Of a stretch of DNA of 46,428 nt, positions 1-7,219 are shown piece after piece. The DNA is from JBDIVL01 sp039794405 (lineage in GTDB: Bacteria > Planctomycetota > Brocadiia > Brocadiales > Brocadiaceae): positions 1 to 46,428 of the forward strand of contig JBDIVL010000032.1 in NCBI GenBank assembly GCA_039794405.1, given 5' to 3'. How positions within the stretch are numbered: the first letter of the stretch is position 1; each line of letters opens with the position of its first letter. Position numbers and translations under genes: made by a program. The notes beneath the pieces are model-generated. The model ran no database searches. It was not told where the DNA came from and saw only the letters and a list, made by a program, of their open reading frames with translations.

Positions 1-61
1 TCAAGAGGATAGTGAGTCGATAGAAGACAAATATGACTCGGCCTTAAGTAATCCCTTTTAG
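1..61 (+). pseudogene. 3' end of IS200-type transposase TnpA
   Basis: The frame that begins at base 2 reads the C-terminal tail of the Y1 (HUH) transposase seen complete to its stop at 6677-6946, ending in SNPF and TAG at 59-61. One residue differs (D instead of E near the start). The upstream part lies outside the window. Because the element's right end is missing after base 140, I regard this copy as inactive. If the left part proved intact outside the window, the coding region itself could still be whole. Confidence 0.6.
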
Positions 62-140
62 GTGAGCACGTGTAGAGGGTGGTAATCATGGTAAAGCGTA
101 ATTTACATTATTAACTAAGCGAATTAAAGCATTCCTCATA
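1..140 (+). repeat. Copy of IS200/IS605 remnant (3' part)
   Basis: Bases 1-140 match bases 6886-7025 with one difference that I can find (T at 10, G at 6895). The match starts at the window edge, so the copy extends further left. It ends abruptly at base 140: from 141 on, this copy lacks the right-end hairpins found behind the other copy at 7049-7110. The segment holds the last 19 codons of a transposase and its 3' flank. It is therefore a second, differently truncated copy of the same IS200-type element. Confidence 0.85.
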
Positions 141-151
141 GTATAAGCAAT

Positions 152-199
152 CAGCTATCAACGGTCAGCCTACAGCTTCTACCCAATTGCTGATAGCTG
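152..199. repeat. Intergenic inverted repeat
   Basis: CAGCTATCA (152-160) and TGATAGCTG (191-199) form a perfect 9-bp inverted repeat around a 30-base loop. Related tracts around AGCTGTCAG recur in other spacers (for example near 19010). It looks like a small dispersed palindromic repeat and has no T-tract typical of a terminator. The rest of 141-364 shows no gene. Confidence 0.4.
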
Positions 200-364
200 A
201 CTGCTCATGATCCGATCCCTTTTATCGGTCTGAGGGCCTTGCCTCGCTAGCATCTTAAAACTGCAAAAACAGACAAAAGAGAATGTTCGTAACGTCCAAA
301 ACAGATTGATAATATAATAGTCAATAATCCCTTGTCAACTCGCAAATGTTCATTCAGAAAACTC

Positions 365-393
365 TTGACCTGAGAAATGATTTTGCTTAATAT
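365..393 (+). promoter_or_regulatory. Sigma-70-type promoter for zinc-ribbon gene
   Basis: TTGACC at 365-370 and TAATAT at 388-393 are separated by 17 bp. The predicted transcript would start near 400 and reach the start codon at 448 after a short leader. Assigned by consensus and position only. Confidence 0.55.
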
Positions 394-447
394 TTGTTTA
401 ATAAACACATTTCATTATAACGAAAGATGATTTCAGGAGATGATGTT

Positions 448-768
448 ATGAGTAAAGTAAAATGCCCTGGCAGTATTCGAAATGCGACTCCCACACCAAT
501 TGAGCGGAAGTGCCATAATTGTGGAGTATTGGTTGAGATGTGGAGTGATGAAGAAAAAGCTGACTGCCATAAATGCGGTACGACTATTTTTAAAGACAAG
601 GTTCCGACTTGTGTTGAGTGGTGCAAGTCTGCAGAAGAATGTATGGGCGATATCCTCGATGTTAAAAAGATCCAGGAGGAGGCGAGAAAACGGGCTGCTG
701 CTGACGGAAACCCAAAATTCTTTGAAAATGTTAGTGAGATGATAAAAAAGAAAAAATCAGGGACGTAG
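448..768 (+). CDS. Small zinc-ribbon protein, unknown function
   Basis: A 106-residue soluble protein. CHNCG and CHKCG, about 20 residues apart, form a four-cysteine zinc-ribbon-like site in the N-terminal half. A second conserved-looking block follows (PTCVEWCKSAEEC), which I remember next to HD-type phosphohydrolases and in small anaerobe proteins; the C-terminus is Lys-rich and probably helical. I chose ATG 448 rather than the in-frame ATG 427 because AGGAGAT at 435-441 sits at the right distance from 448 and would lie inside the longer version. It is followed after 45 bases by the glycosyltransferase gene and could be cotranscribed with it. No enzymatic role can be assigned; metal binding is inferred from the cysteine pairs. 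Confidence 0.75.
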   Translation: MSKVKCPGSIRNATPTPIERKCHNCGVLVEMWSDEEKADCHKCGTTIFKDKVPTCVEWCKSAEECMGDILDVKKIQEEARKRAAADGNPKFFENVSEMIKKKKSGT

Positions 769-813
769 TTTCCGTAAAGAATTTCCTCATACGGGGAGTA
801 AGCCAAATATTTT

Positions 814-1896
814 GTGAAAGCGAAAAATCTTTGTTGTAGTCCTGCCGATTCCCCATTTTCACCTTCTATTTCAAATTTCCAACCTTTCATAAATCATATT
901 TTAATTATTCGCCCTGGTGCGCTTGGTGATGTAGTTATTACCTTACCTACTTTTTTTGCCATCCGTAACTATTTTTATAATGCACATATCGAGATTATGG
1001 GCTATGCATCCTTCCTGGAAATTATAAAAGGACGTTTTTATGCCGATACTGTTAGCCGGTTTGATCAAGCAGATAGTGCCGCTCTTTTTATAAAAAACGC
1101 TCAACTGCCAGAGTGTTTAGAAAAAAGGCTCCGGGGTATGGATATGATCATTTCGTTTCTTTTAGACAAAGACGGGATATTCATTGAAAACCTGAAGGCC
1201 GCAGGGACCCGACATGTTGTTCATTATGAACCATTTCCCCCTCATGGGGAGCGTATTCACATCATTGACCATTTTCTCAACTTTTTACATTCGATCGATA
1301 TACCCTTTTATTACGATACGCCCAGAATATTTTTACAGAAAGATGATATGTACTTTGGAGACAATTTTATAAAGGACAGAATTGCCGACCCTCAAAAGAT
1401 GCTAATTGCCATCCATCCTGGAAGTAGCAGTCGACAAAAATGCTGGCCTGTAGAGTCCTATGCCGAATTACTCTTGTGGTTAAATAAGGAAATGAATGTT
1501 CAGCCACTTATTGTCTCGGGTCCATCGGATATTGAGATTATTGAAGAGTTAAAAGTGAGAGTAAAAGAATCGTTTATTCTTGTTGATCACCTTCCATTGC
1601 CTCACCTTGCTGCCGTAATAAAACGCTGTAACCTTTTTATCGGGAACGACTCAGGAATTACACATTTGGCTGCCGCTTTAGGGACCCGTACCATAGCCAT
1701 ATTCGGGCCTACCGATCCAAATATATGGGGACCAAGGGGTGAACAGGTAAAAATCCTTTGCAAAGGAATACCATGTAGTCCATGCCTCCCTGACACGAGA
1801 AGAAATTGTTTATCGCAGATATGTCTGGAAAAGGTAAGTACGAAAGATGTCATACATGAAGTAGATACATTTCTGCGTTTTTCTCAGGATAAGTGA
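814..1896 (+). CDS. Glycosyltransferase family 9 (heptosyltransferase-like)
   Basis: A 360-residue GT-B fold enzyme of the ADP-heptose:LPS heptosyltransferase family, which transfers a heptose-type sugar onto lipid A core or related glycans at the cytoplasmic face of the inner membrane. The N-terminal acceptor-domain signature ILIIRPGALGDVVITLP lies at about residues 29-45. The C-terminal donor-binding signature GNDSGITHLAAALGT and GPTDPNIWGP lies near residues 277-307. IHPGSSSRQKCWP, in the middle, fits the phosphate-binding region. The start is GTG at 814; the first ~27 residues lie before the family's usual start, there is only a distant GGGGAG at 793, and no better ATG exists. The exact sugar cannot be told. 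It fits a Gram-negative-type envelope as in planctomycetes. Confidence 0.85.
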   Translation: MKAKNLCCSPADSPFSPSISNFQPFINHILIIRPGALGDVVITLPTFFAIRNYFYNAHIEIMGYASFLEIIKGRFYADTVSRFDQADSAALFIKNAQLPECLEKRLRGMDMIISFLLDKDGIFIENLKAAGTRHVVHYEPFPPHGERIHIIDHFLNFLHSIDIPFYYDTPRIFLQKDDMYFGDNFIKDRIADPQKMLIAIHPGSSSRQKCWPVESYAELLLWLNKEMNVQPLIVSGPSDIEIIEELKVRVKESFILVDHLPLPHLAAVIKRCNLFIGNDSGITHLAAALGTRTIAIFGPTDPNIWGPRGEQVKILCKGIPCSPCLPDTRRNCLSQICLEKVSTKDVIHEVDTFLRFSQDK

Positions 1897-1925
1897 AGTA
1901 TGTCACAAATAACATCCTTTTTCAA

Positions 1926-1954
1926 TTGACTGGTTTACGGCAGTTGTATATACT
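1926..1954 (+). promoter_or_regulatory. Sigma-70-type promoter for DHS-like gene
   Basis: TTGACT (1926-1931), 17-bp spacer, TATACT (1949-1954). The start codon at 2038 lies about 77 bases beyond the expected transcription start. Consensus match and position are the only evidence. Confidence 0.6.
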
Positions 1955-2037
1955 TTTACTTTCTCTTTTTTATTGATATAAACAGAAAAGGGTTCGTTGG
2001 TAATTATCAACAATAATTTGAGGAAAGAACATTATCT

Positions 2038-3120
2038 ATGTCTGAAAAACATAAACAGCAATTAAAACATAAATACCTTTGTAAACCAAGGATAACCCCA
2101 CAGGTATTAAAAAAAGGTATGAAAATCAAGGATCTTGTTGGTGAATATAGTCGTTCCGGGGCATTTAATGCAGGGCGGCTGGCAGAGGCATGCAAACTAT
2201 ATTGCCACATGCTTGATAAAAATGCTACGATTGGTTTAACCCTTTCCGGTGCTATGACACCCACTGGTATGGGTGGTATACTTATCACTCTTATTGAAAA
2301 TGGTTTTGTGGATTTTATTATTTCTACGGGGGCTAACCTCTATCATGATCTTCATTACGCACTGAATCTGCCCATACATCAGGGGGATTTTAGGGCTAAC
2401 GATACCGAGCTATATGAGGCAGGAATAGAACGTATTTACGACATCTTTATCACCGATGAACTCCTGCTTACAACAGATAAGTTTATACAAGATGTAGCGA
2501 GAAAATTCCCGCAGAATGAACCTATTTCGACTGCTGATTTTCACTATATCTTAGGTAAGGCCGTTCTTGCAGATACCCATTTACCTCATTTAAGTTTTGT
2601 CGCGCAGGCAGCAAAACACGATGTACCTATATTTGTTTCCTCCCCTGGCGATTCTTCAATTGGTATGAACCTCTCATATCTTAAACTCCAGGGTAACGGT
2701 ATTACTATTGATACCGACTTAGATGTTCTTCAGTCCACAGCGATCATTTTTAACAGTAAAAAAAATGGTGTAGTCAGTATCGGCGGAGGCTCTCCAAAAA
2801 ATTTCTATATGCAAACACAACCGACCTTAGCGCAGATACTCGATATTAATAAGGGTGGACATGACTACTTTATCCAGATTACTACCGATGCACCACAATG
2901 GGGTGGACTTTCCGGCGCAACACCGTCGGAGGCTATATCTTGGGGTAAAATACGCAGAGAAGAGATGAAAAACCATGTGGTCGTTTACAGTGATGCTACG
3001 ATAGCTATGCCAATTCTTGCTGGATATGTCATTTCAGAAAAAAAGCCATGTAAAAAGAAATATCTGTACAGGCATTTATCCCGTTACATTTCAGATTTGA
3101 AGAAACATGTGAAAAAGTAG
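2038..3120 (+). CDS. Deoxyhypusine synthase-like protein
   Basis: A 360-residue member of the deoxyhypusine synthase/homospermidine synthase-like family. Eukaryotic and archaeal members use NAD and spermidine to modify eIF5A; bacterial homologs more likely act on small polyamines. Family landmarks visible are the N-terminal SGAMTPTGMGG, STGANLYHDLHYAL, the glycine-rich GGGSPKNF (NAD-side), and the C-terminal ATPSEAISWGKI, whose lysine matches the catalytic Lys that forms the imine intermediate. ATG 2038 follows GAGGAAAG at 2020-2027. A bacterial eIF5A substrate is not expected, so the substrate is open: homospermidine or another polyamine is an inference. It stands alone between a glycosyltransferase and a phosphoesterase and has its own good promoter upstream. 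Confidence 0.85.
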   Translation: MSEKHKQQLKHKYLCKPRITPQVLKKGMKIKDLVGEYSRSGAFNAGRLAEACKLYCHMLDKNATIGLTLSGAMTPTGMGGILITLIENGFVDFIISTGANLYHDLHYALNLPIHQGDFRANDTELYEAGIERIYDIFITDELLLTTDKFIQDVARKFPQNEPISTADFHYILGKAVLADTHLPHLSFVAQAAKHDVPIFVSSPGDSSIGMNLSYLKLQGNGITIDTDLDVLQSTAIIFNSKKNGVVSIGGGSPKNFYMQTQPTLAQILDINKGGHDYFIQITTDAPQWGGLSGATPSEAISWGKIRREEMKNHVVVYSDATIAMPILAGYVISEKKPCKKKYLYRHLSRYISDLKKHVKK

Positions 3121-3130
3121 TTAACGTCTG

Positions 3131-3174
3131 AGCGAAAGATTTCTCTTCGCTCCCCGAAAACGACTGAGAGCGAA
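3131..3174 (+). repeat. Alternative hairpins after DHS-like gene
   Basis: AGCGAA at 3131-3136 can pair with TTCGCT at 3146-3151, and the second arm can instead pair with GAGCGAA at 3168-3174. The structure follows the stop codon at 3120. It has no T-run, so it is a weak terminator candidate or a dispersed palindromic repeat. Confidence 0.35.
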
Positions 3175-3348
3175 GGGGGTCAAAATGACAAAGGTATGAG
3201 TTCTTATTCAGATACTGGGTACTCAGAATGCTTTGATCGTAATTGTGTTATTTGTGGAGGCGCCATAGCAATACACCCCTGCCAGTGTTTTTACGGTCCT
3301 TTGAGTGATCGCATAAAAATAACCGGCACAAGAGAAAAGACATTTTTG

Positions 3349-3843
3349 ATGAAGATAGGAATTATTGCAGATACACACGATAATATTCTGGCTATTAAAA
3401 AAGCGGTTTATTTTTTTAATACACTCGGTTTGAAATATGTAATCCATGCAGGTGATTATGTTGCACCCTTTGCCTTAAAAGAATTGATGAACCTTAAGGC
3501 AAAATTTATGGGGGTGTTTGGGAATAACGATGGTGAACGGAGGGGATTGCACTCTATTTGTAAATCTATCTATGAACCACCTTACGATATCCTTTTACAT
3601 GGTAAGCATATTATTGTGACTCATATGCTTGAGAGTCTTTCAAAGAGATCGATGATGAACACAGATGTTGTTATCAGTGCTCACACGCATGTTCCGGAAA
3701 TTAAGCTTGGAAGTCCTTTCTATATTAACCCTGGGGAATGTTGCGGATGGCTAAATAACAGGAGTACTGTTGCGGTATTGAATCTTGAAACGTTCGATGC
3801 AGAGATTGTTAACCTTTCCATGATATCTTCGGATAAATGTTAA
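3349..3843 (+). CDS. YfcE/MJ0936-type metallophosphoesterase
   Basis: A 164-residue calcineurin-like phosphodiesterase. The metal-ligand blocks are in order: IIADTHDN near the N-terminus (D, H), HAGDYV (D), GNNDGE (N, D), VTHM (H) and SAHTHVPE (H-x-H). The family hydrolyses small phosphodiesters or phosphomonoesters with Mn/Ni and is cytoplasmic. I moved the start from the longer frame at 3196 to ATG 3349, because the 51 extra residues match nothing in the family and homologs begin with exactly MKIGIIADTHDN; the length then fits the usual 160-180 residues. The stop codon overlaps the start of the following lipoprotein gene, suggesting coupled translation. The substrate cannot be inferred. Confidence 0.85.
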   Translation: MKIGIIADTHDNILAIKKAVYFFNTLGLKYVIHAGDYVAPFALKELMNLKAKFMGVFGNNDGERRGLHSICKSIYEPPYDILLHGKHIIVTHMLESLSKRSMMNTDVVISAHTHVPEIKLGSPFYINPGECCGWLNNRSTVAVLNLETFDAEIVNLSMISSDKC

Positions 3844-4304
3844 TAATGTACAAGCAGTTTTTCAAAAATATTTTTGTGTTTGCCGCATTATTTACGCTCA
3901 GTTTTACTATACTCAGTGGGTGTGTATTACGATCTCTTACGATTGATTCTGAGCCTTCTGGTGCCACGGTTTACCTTGATGATAAGCTTGTAGGTGAAAC
4001 CCCCGTTACCATACTATTTACTTATTATGGGACGCGAAAAATCATGCTGGAAAAAACGGATGCGGAAGGTATACTTCTCTATGAAAGAAAAATTGTTTAT
4101 GAAAAAATTAAACCGCCTTTTTATCAAATAGTTCCCTTAGATTTTTTTTCCGAACTCATATTGCCGTTAAAATTGAAAGACGAACATTATTTCACTTACC
4201 AGTTAGACCCATTAAAGCAATTACCTAAAGAAGAGCTTCAGGAGAGCGTGATAAAAAACGCTGAAGAACTACGTGAACGTTTAACGACGTCTGTCGTTCC
4301 TTAG
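3837..4304 (+). CDS. PEGA-domain lipoprotein
   Basis: A protein of about 155 residues with a hydrophobic N-terminal segment ending in the lipobox LSGC near residue 29, so it should be lipidated and anchored to a membrane. Right after the cysteine comes a PEGA-type surface repeat: IDSEPSGATVYLDDKLVGETP followed by TRKIMLEK (about residues 36-72). Such domains sit in cell-surface or S-layer-associated proteins. ATG 3837 overlaps the end of the phosphoesterase gene; ATG 3846 is an equally possible start. The last 4 bases overlap the end of the convergent nitroreductase gene. Its binding partner is unknown. The lipobox and PEGA calls are direct reads; the surface role is family knowledge. Confidence 0.8.
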   Translation: MLIMYKQFFKNIFVFAALFTLSFTILSGCVLRSLTIDSEPSGATVYLDDKLVGETPVTILFTYYGTRKIMLEKTDAEGILLYERKIVYEKIKPPFYQIVPLDFFSELILPLKLKDEHYFTYQLDPLKQLPKEELQESVIKNAEELRERLTTSVVP

Positions 4305-4804
4305 ATGATTTTTAATATTTCCTCTAAGGGTTTACGGTAAGTTGGTTTTGGGGTATCTAACGGATATCCAATAGGTGTCATTGCGATTGGTTCTATTTCC
4401 GGAGGTAAGTTGAGGATTGACTTTACGAGATGCGCCTTAAAGGCGGCAATCCAACAAGTAGCCAACCCCTCATCTGTTGCAGCAAGAATAAGGTGATCCA
4501 TTGCGATTGCGGTATCAATATCTGCATAATTTTTCCCATCACTTCGCTTCCATGCCTTTTCCGGAGTACTGCATGCACAAATAATTATTGGTGCTGTATA
4601 AAACCATTTTTCATTATAAGCCATTTTCAATTGCTGCTTTGTTTTTTCATCCTTAATAACTACGAAATAAATGGGTTGCCTATTGGCTGCACTTGGTGCA
4701 GAGCGCACAGCCTCCAGTATCCGATGTAGCTTTTCTTCTTCAATTGGTTCCAACTTATAAGAACGTATACTTTGCCTCTTTTTTATGGTCTCATAGATAT
4801 TCAT
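4301..4804 (-). CDS. Nitroreductase-family flavoprotein
   Basis: A 167-residue FMN-dependent nitroreductase-like protein. The N-terminus carries the phosphate-binding Arg motif KKRQSIRSY, then RSAPSAANRQP, and the C-terminal half has the WIAAF and MTPIGYP blocks typical of the family (nitroreductase, NADH dehydrogenase/FMN reductase type). At 167 residues it is a compact member, about 20-30 shorter than NfsB. It is the downstream gene of a two-gene minus-strand unit: the HAD gene ends 9 bases before it begins. It converges with the PEGA lipoprotein gene with a 4-base overlap. Physiological substrate unknown; reduction of nitro compounds is only the family label. Confidence 0.85.
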   Translation of the reverse strand: MNIYETIKKRQSIRSYKLEPIEEEKLHRILEAVRSAPSAANRQPIYFVVIKDEKTKQQLKMAYNEKWFYTAPIIICACSTPEKAWKRSDGKNYADIDTAIAMDHLILAATDEGLATCWIAAFKAHLVKSILNLPPEIEPIAMTPIGYPLDTPKPTYRKPLEEILKII

Positions 4805-4813
4805 AAATTCCTC

Positions 4814-5575
4814 TTAAAATTCTATAGTTTTCCAACGATTAATCTTTGCATATAACCGAAGCATACGGCTCGCATTTACAGCTATGGGATATCCTACCAT
4901 ACGCATGAATTTTACATCTAAATATTGATTGGCGTAGGCATAAGAGGATGTGAGATCGATACCATGCTCTACAACGAGGTTCTCTACTACTTCTGCTTTT
5001 CCGCTACTGTAGGAGTGTACACCATCTATTTCACCAGTGATTATACCTGTTTCATTAACAGCGAGTTTAGTTCCTATACCAATATCTGCATTACAATATT
5101 TTTTAAAACATTCTACCAGAGGACTTAATGTCCCCGATAATAATATAATTACATAACCGTCGTTTTTTAGTGCCTGTATTTCTTTTAAAGCTGCCTTTGA
5201 AATATAAGGAGAAATGCGCTCTTGAAAACACTCTTTGATATTTAAGACAATATCCTCATATGCCTTATTTTTTAAGTAATATTTATTTTTCCTGACATAT
5301 AGCCCCTTTAGATAAAAAAGCTTATTTATAAACATCCCTGCAAGTCGCAAAACATCTCTCGTTGTGATAATTTTTTTATCGATAAGGTACCGGAAAAGAA
5401 CCCTCTCCGAAGAGAGATTCTTAATTATCGTTCCGTCTATGTCGAAAATAGCTGCCTTTTTCACGTATTGGATTTTACCTGGTACACAGATGCCTTTCAA
5501 TAAAAAATTGTAACTACTCAGGTTCTCAAATTCACAGTTGGTTATTTTCCTTTCTTCAAACCTTTCAATCTTCAT
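4814..5575 (-). CDS. HAD-superfamily hydrolase (subfamily IB, SerB-like)
   Basis: A 253-residue protein with HAD motifs. Motif I is FDIDGTI near residue 45 (nucleophile Asp and second Asp). Motif II is ILLSGT near residue 145, motif III GKAEVV near residue 192, and motif IV is read as YANQYLDVKF near residue 213. In motif IV the first acidic residue of the usual D-x(3,4)-D is Asn and only the second Asp remains. The helical cap between motifs I and II (about 55-130) fits subfamily IB, which includes phosphoserine phosphatase and LPS/lipid-related phosphatases. About 40 residues precede motif I, longer than usual, so a later start is possible. It sits 9 bases upstream of the nitroreductase gene. 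Substrate unknown. Confidence 0.8.
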   Translation of the reverse strand: MKIERFEERKITNCEFENLSSYNFLLKGICVPGKIQYVKKAAIFDIDGTIIKNLSSERVLFRYLIDKKIITTRDVLRLAGMFINKLFYLKGLYVRKNKYYLKNKAYEDIVLNIKECFQERISPYISKAALKEIQALKNDGYVIILLSGTLSPLVECFKKYCNADIGIGTKLAVNETGIITGEIDGVHSYSSGKAEVVENLVVEHGIDLTSSYAYANQYLDVKFMRMVGYPIAVNASRMLRLYAKINRWKTIEF

Positions 5576-5763
5576 CTCTCTAAATATGAACCATGAACCT
5601 GAGCAATTACAAAAAACATAGGAAATAAAGAATATTTTATCTATACAAGAGATTGATTTGTATCAAGAGCGTATTAAGTCGTAAGTGTTTGTATAAGAAA
5701 TGGTTATTTCTTCTATATGTTGTATTAAGTTTAAAAATATATACAAAATATTGTGTTATTTTC

Positions 5764-5792
5764 TTGACAAAGATTTTTATTATTGATATTAT
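5764..5792 (+). promoter_or_regulatory. Strong sigma-70-type promoter
   Basis: TTGACA (5764-5769), 17-bp spacer, TATTAT (5787-5792), the best consensus match in the left half of the window. It faces the glycyl-radical protein gene at 5981, leaving a leader of about 180 bases that contains a possible 26-codon ORF. The segment 5576-5763 upstream is AT-rich and shows no gene. Confidence 0.7.
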
Positions 5793-5867
5793 CGCCTCAG
5801 TAATGATATACAACATATGATGATGTGTATTTCTGGAGAAAAATTTTTTACAAGAAAAGGAGGTGAT

Positions 5868-5948
5868 TTGATAAAAAGAGAGACTTTAAAATGGCAAGAT
5901 AGTAATAAAGTGGTAAATTGTAAAAAGCTGGTATCGTTAGTCAGGTAA
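5868..5948 (+). CDS. Possible 26-codon leader ORF
   Basis: Between the strong promoter and the glycyl-radical gene, AAGGAGGTG at 5857-5865 precedes TTG 5868, which opens a 26-codon frame ending with TAA at 5946. The peptide is Lys-rich with no recognisable family. An almost identical ribosome-binding sequence (AAGGAGGTG, 5966-5974) precedes the main gene, so the spacing and duplication may reflect a translated leader. TTG lies only 4 bases behind GGAGG, which is short. Low confidence. Confidence 0.25.
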   Translation: MIKRETLKWQDSNKVVNCKKLVSLVR

Positions 5949-5980
5949 TTGGAAATTACATTGAAAAGGAGGTGTGAATA

Positions 5981-6376
5981 ATGACTACAGCAACATTGGA
6001 AAGATCTGTGATAAGTAATGAAGCTGATGATAGAGGAGCGAATATGCAGTTACTTATTGAAGAAAAGTTGAAAGCATTCGATATGGCAATCGAATGCCAT
6101 GAATTTTTGGAAATAGATGGTGATATTGATGCCGATACCCCAGAGGAACATGTCATCAAGATTATCAATCATAAATTGGAATGTGCGTATACTATTAGCC
6201 TTGACGCGGTAATTCGACAGGATTTAGGTTATGTTATAAGCGCCCTTGAAACGGGGATCACTACACGGCTTCATGGCGTTACAAGAATTGTAGGATATTA
6301 CAGCCGGATCTCGAATTGGAATAAATCAAAAATTGGCGAGTTAAATGATAGACATATAGGAAAATATTCAGTATAG
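5981..6376 (+). CDS. Stand-alone NrdD-type glycyl-radical domain protein
   Basis: A 131-residue protein whose last ~30 residues read like the C-terminus of anaerobic ribonucleoside-triphosphate reductase: RIVGYYSRISNWNKSKIGE followed by LNDRH. The RxxGY motif (about residues 101-105) would carry the glycyl radical. The ~600-residue catalytic barrel is absent, as is the four-cysteine zinc site that normally precedes the radical loop. The N-terminal ~95 residues are acidic and helical-looking. By analogy with GrcA/YfiD, a small spare radical domain for pyruvate formate-lyase, it could repair or modulate a class III reductase; that is inference. AAGGAGGTG precedes ATG 5981; a second start at ATG 6044 has its own GAGGAG. 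Strong promoter upstream, strong terminator downstream: a monocistronic, probably abundant product. Confidence 0.7.
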   Translation: MTTATLERSVISNEADDRGANMQLLIEEKLKAFDMAIECHEFLEIDGDIDADTPEEHVIKIINHKLECAYTISLDAVIRQDLGYVISALETGITTRLHGVTRIVGYYSRISNWNKSKIGELNDRHIGKYSV

Positions 6377-6420
6377 TCAACAAAGGTAAATTCTCCCAAG
6401 GACCCCTTTGTAAAGAAATG

Positions 6421-6461
6421 AGCCATTGTAAGGTGTTCTTTCATCTTACAATGGCTTTTTT
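6421..6461 (+). terminator. Rho-independent terminator
   Basis: AGCCATTGTAAG (6421-6432) and CTTACAATGGCT (6445-6456) form a perfect 12-bp stem with a 12-base loop, followed directly by a T-run. It ends the glycyl-radical gene, 44 bases after the stop codon. Confidence 0.9.
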
Positions 6462-6627
6462 GTTTGAGAAAGAAATGTTCCAAGAAACGGGAAATGCAAA
6501 ATGACAGATAAATTTCAACAACGAATCCAGACCCTAATATTTTTGGGATTTGGATTTGAATCTTTGATTTTGTTATTTAGGATTTTTCTCTACGCCTTCT
6601 AGTTTTTTCTCAGAATAATTCCTGAGC

Positions 6628-7110
6628 TAAACCACCCTCTAAACGGGTGTGAATGGCAAAAGCTAAGCTGTAGTATTTGAAAAAAATCTCTATATGTTTG
6701 GCGATACCGCCGAAATATTCAGTATCAACGATAGTGGGGTATTTAAAGGGTAAAAGTGCGATGATAGTGTTTGAGAAGTACAGTTGTCTGAGGCAGAATT
6801 TTCGAGGTCACCAATTTTGGGCAAAGGGTTATTATGCGAATACGGTAGGGCTGGATGAGGCAAAGGTACGAAAATACATACAGGATCAAGAGGAGAGTGA
6901 GTCGATAGAAGACAAATATGACTCGGCCTTAAGTAATCCCTTTTAGGTGAGCACGTGTAGAGGGTGGTAATCATGGTAAAGCGTAATTTACATTATTAAC
7001 TAAGCGAATTAAAGCATTCCTCATAAGTTGAGAATTGCATGTAATCCCTTAAGGGATACCGGTAACAATGCCCTTGTAGGGCTAATCAAGCCACCCGCTA
7101 TGCGGGTGGT
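6628..7110 (+). mobile_element. Internally deleted IS200/IS605-type element
   Basis: The left end begins with TAAACCACC (6628) and a small hairpin CACCC/GGGTG (6633-6649). The right end has the strong hairpin CCACCCGC/GCGGGTGG (7091-7109) preceded by paired blocks AATCCCTTAAGGGAT and GCCCTTGTAGGGC. Such subterminal hairpins, with no terminal inverted repeats, are the mark of IS200/IS605 single-strand transposons. Between them only the C-terminal half of the Y1 transposase remains; the left end joins directly to the middle of the gene, so about the first half including the HUH motif is deleted. The element cannot move by itself. A partial copy is at 1-140 and a left-end-like piece at 33239-33286. 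Confidence 0.75.
6677..6946 (+). pseudogene. IS200-type transposase TnpA, 5'-truncated
   Basis: The open frame reads ICLAIPPKYSVSTIVGYLKGKSA, then FRGHQFWAKGYYANTVGLDE and ends in SNPF. This is the C-terminal half of the Y1 transposase, and it holds the candidate catalytic Tyr in GYYANTVG. In full-length relatives the HUH motif (HxH) lies just before ICLAIPPKYS; here that position reads KKIS, coming from left-end sequence, so the nuclease metal site is gone. There is no plausible start codon with a ribosome-binding site. An inactive remnant. Confidence 0.8.
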
Positions 7111-7219
7111 GCTGACTTTGATATTTTTAGCAAAAAACTCAGAGAAAAATCAGACTCGCCCAAATTAGGGTGAACTGTCACTATGTTTTATTATTAATTA
7201 GACATACTTTAACTTCTGC

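Noticed and set aside
387..890. 167-residue minus-strand frame
   Set aside because: It overlaps the zinc-ribbon gene and the start of the glycosyltransferase gene on the other strand and shows no family-like motif.
5576..5763. Possible CRISPR or other array in the AT-rich spacer
   Set aside because: No repeated unit with regular spacing is seen; no CRISPR array is visible anywhere in the window.
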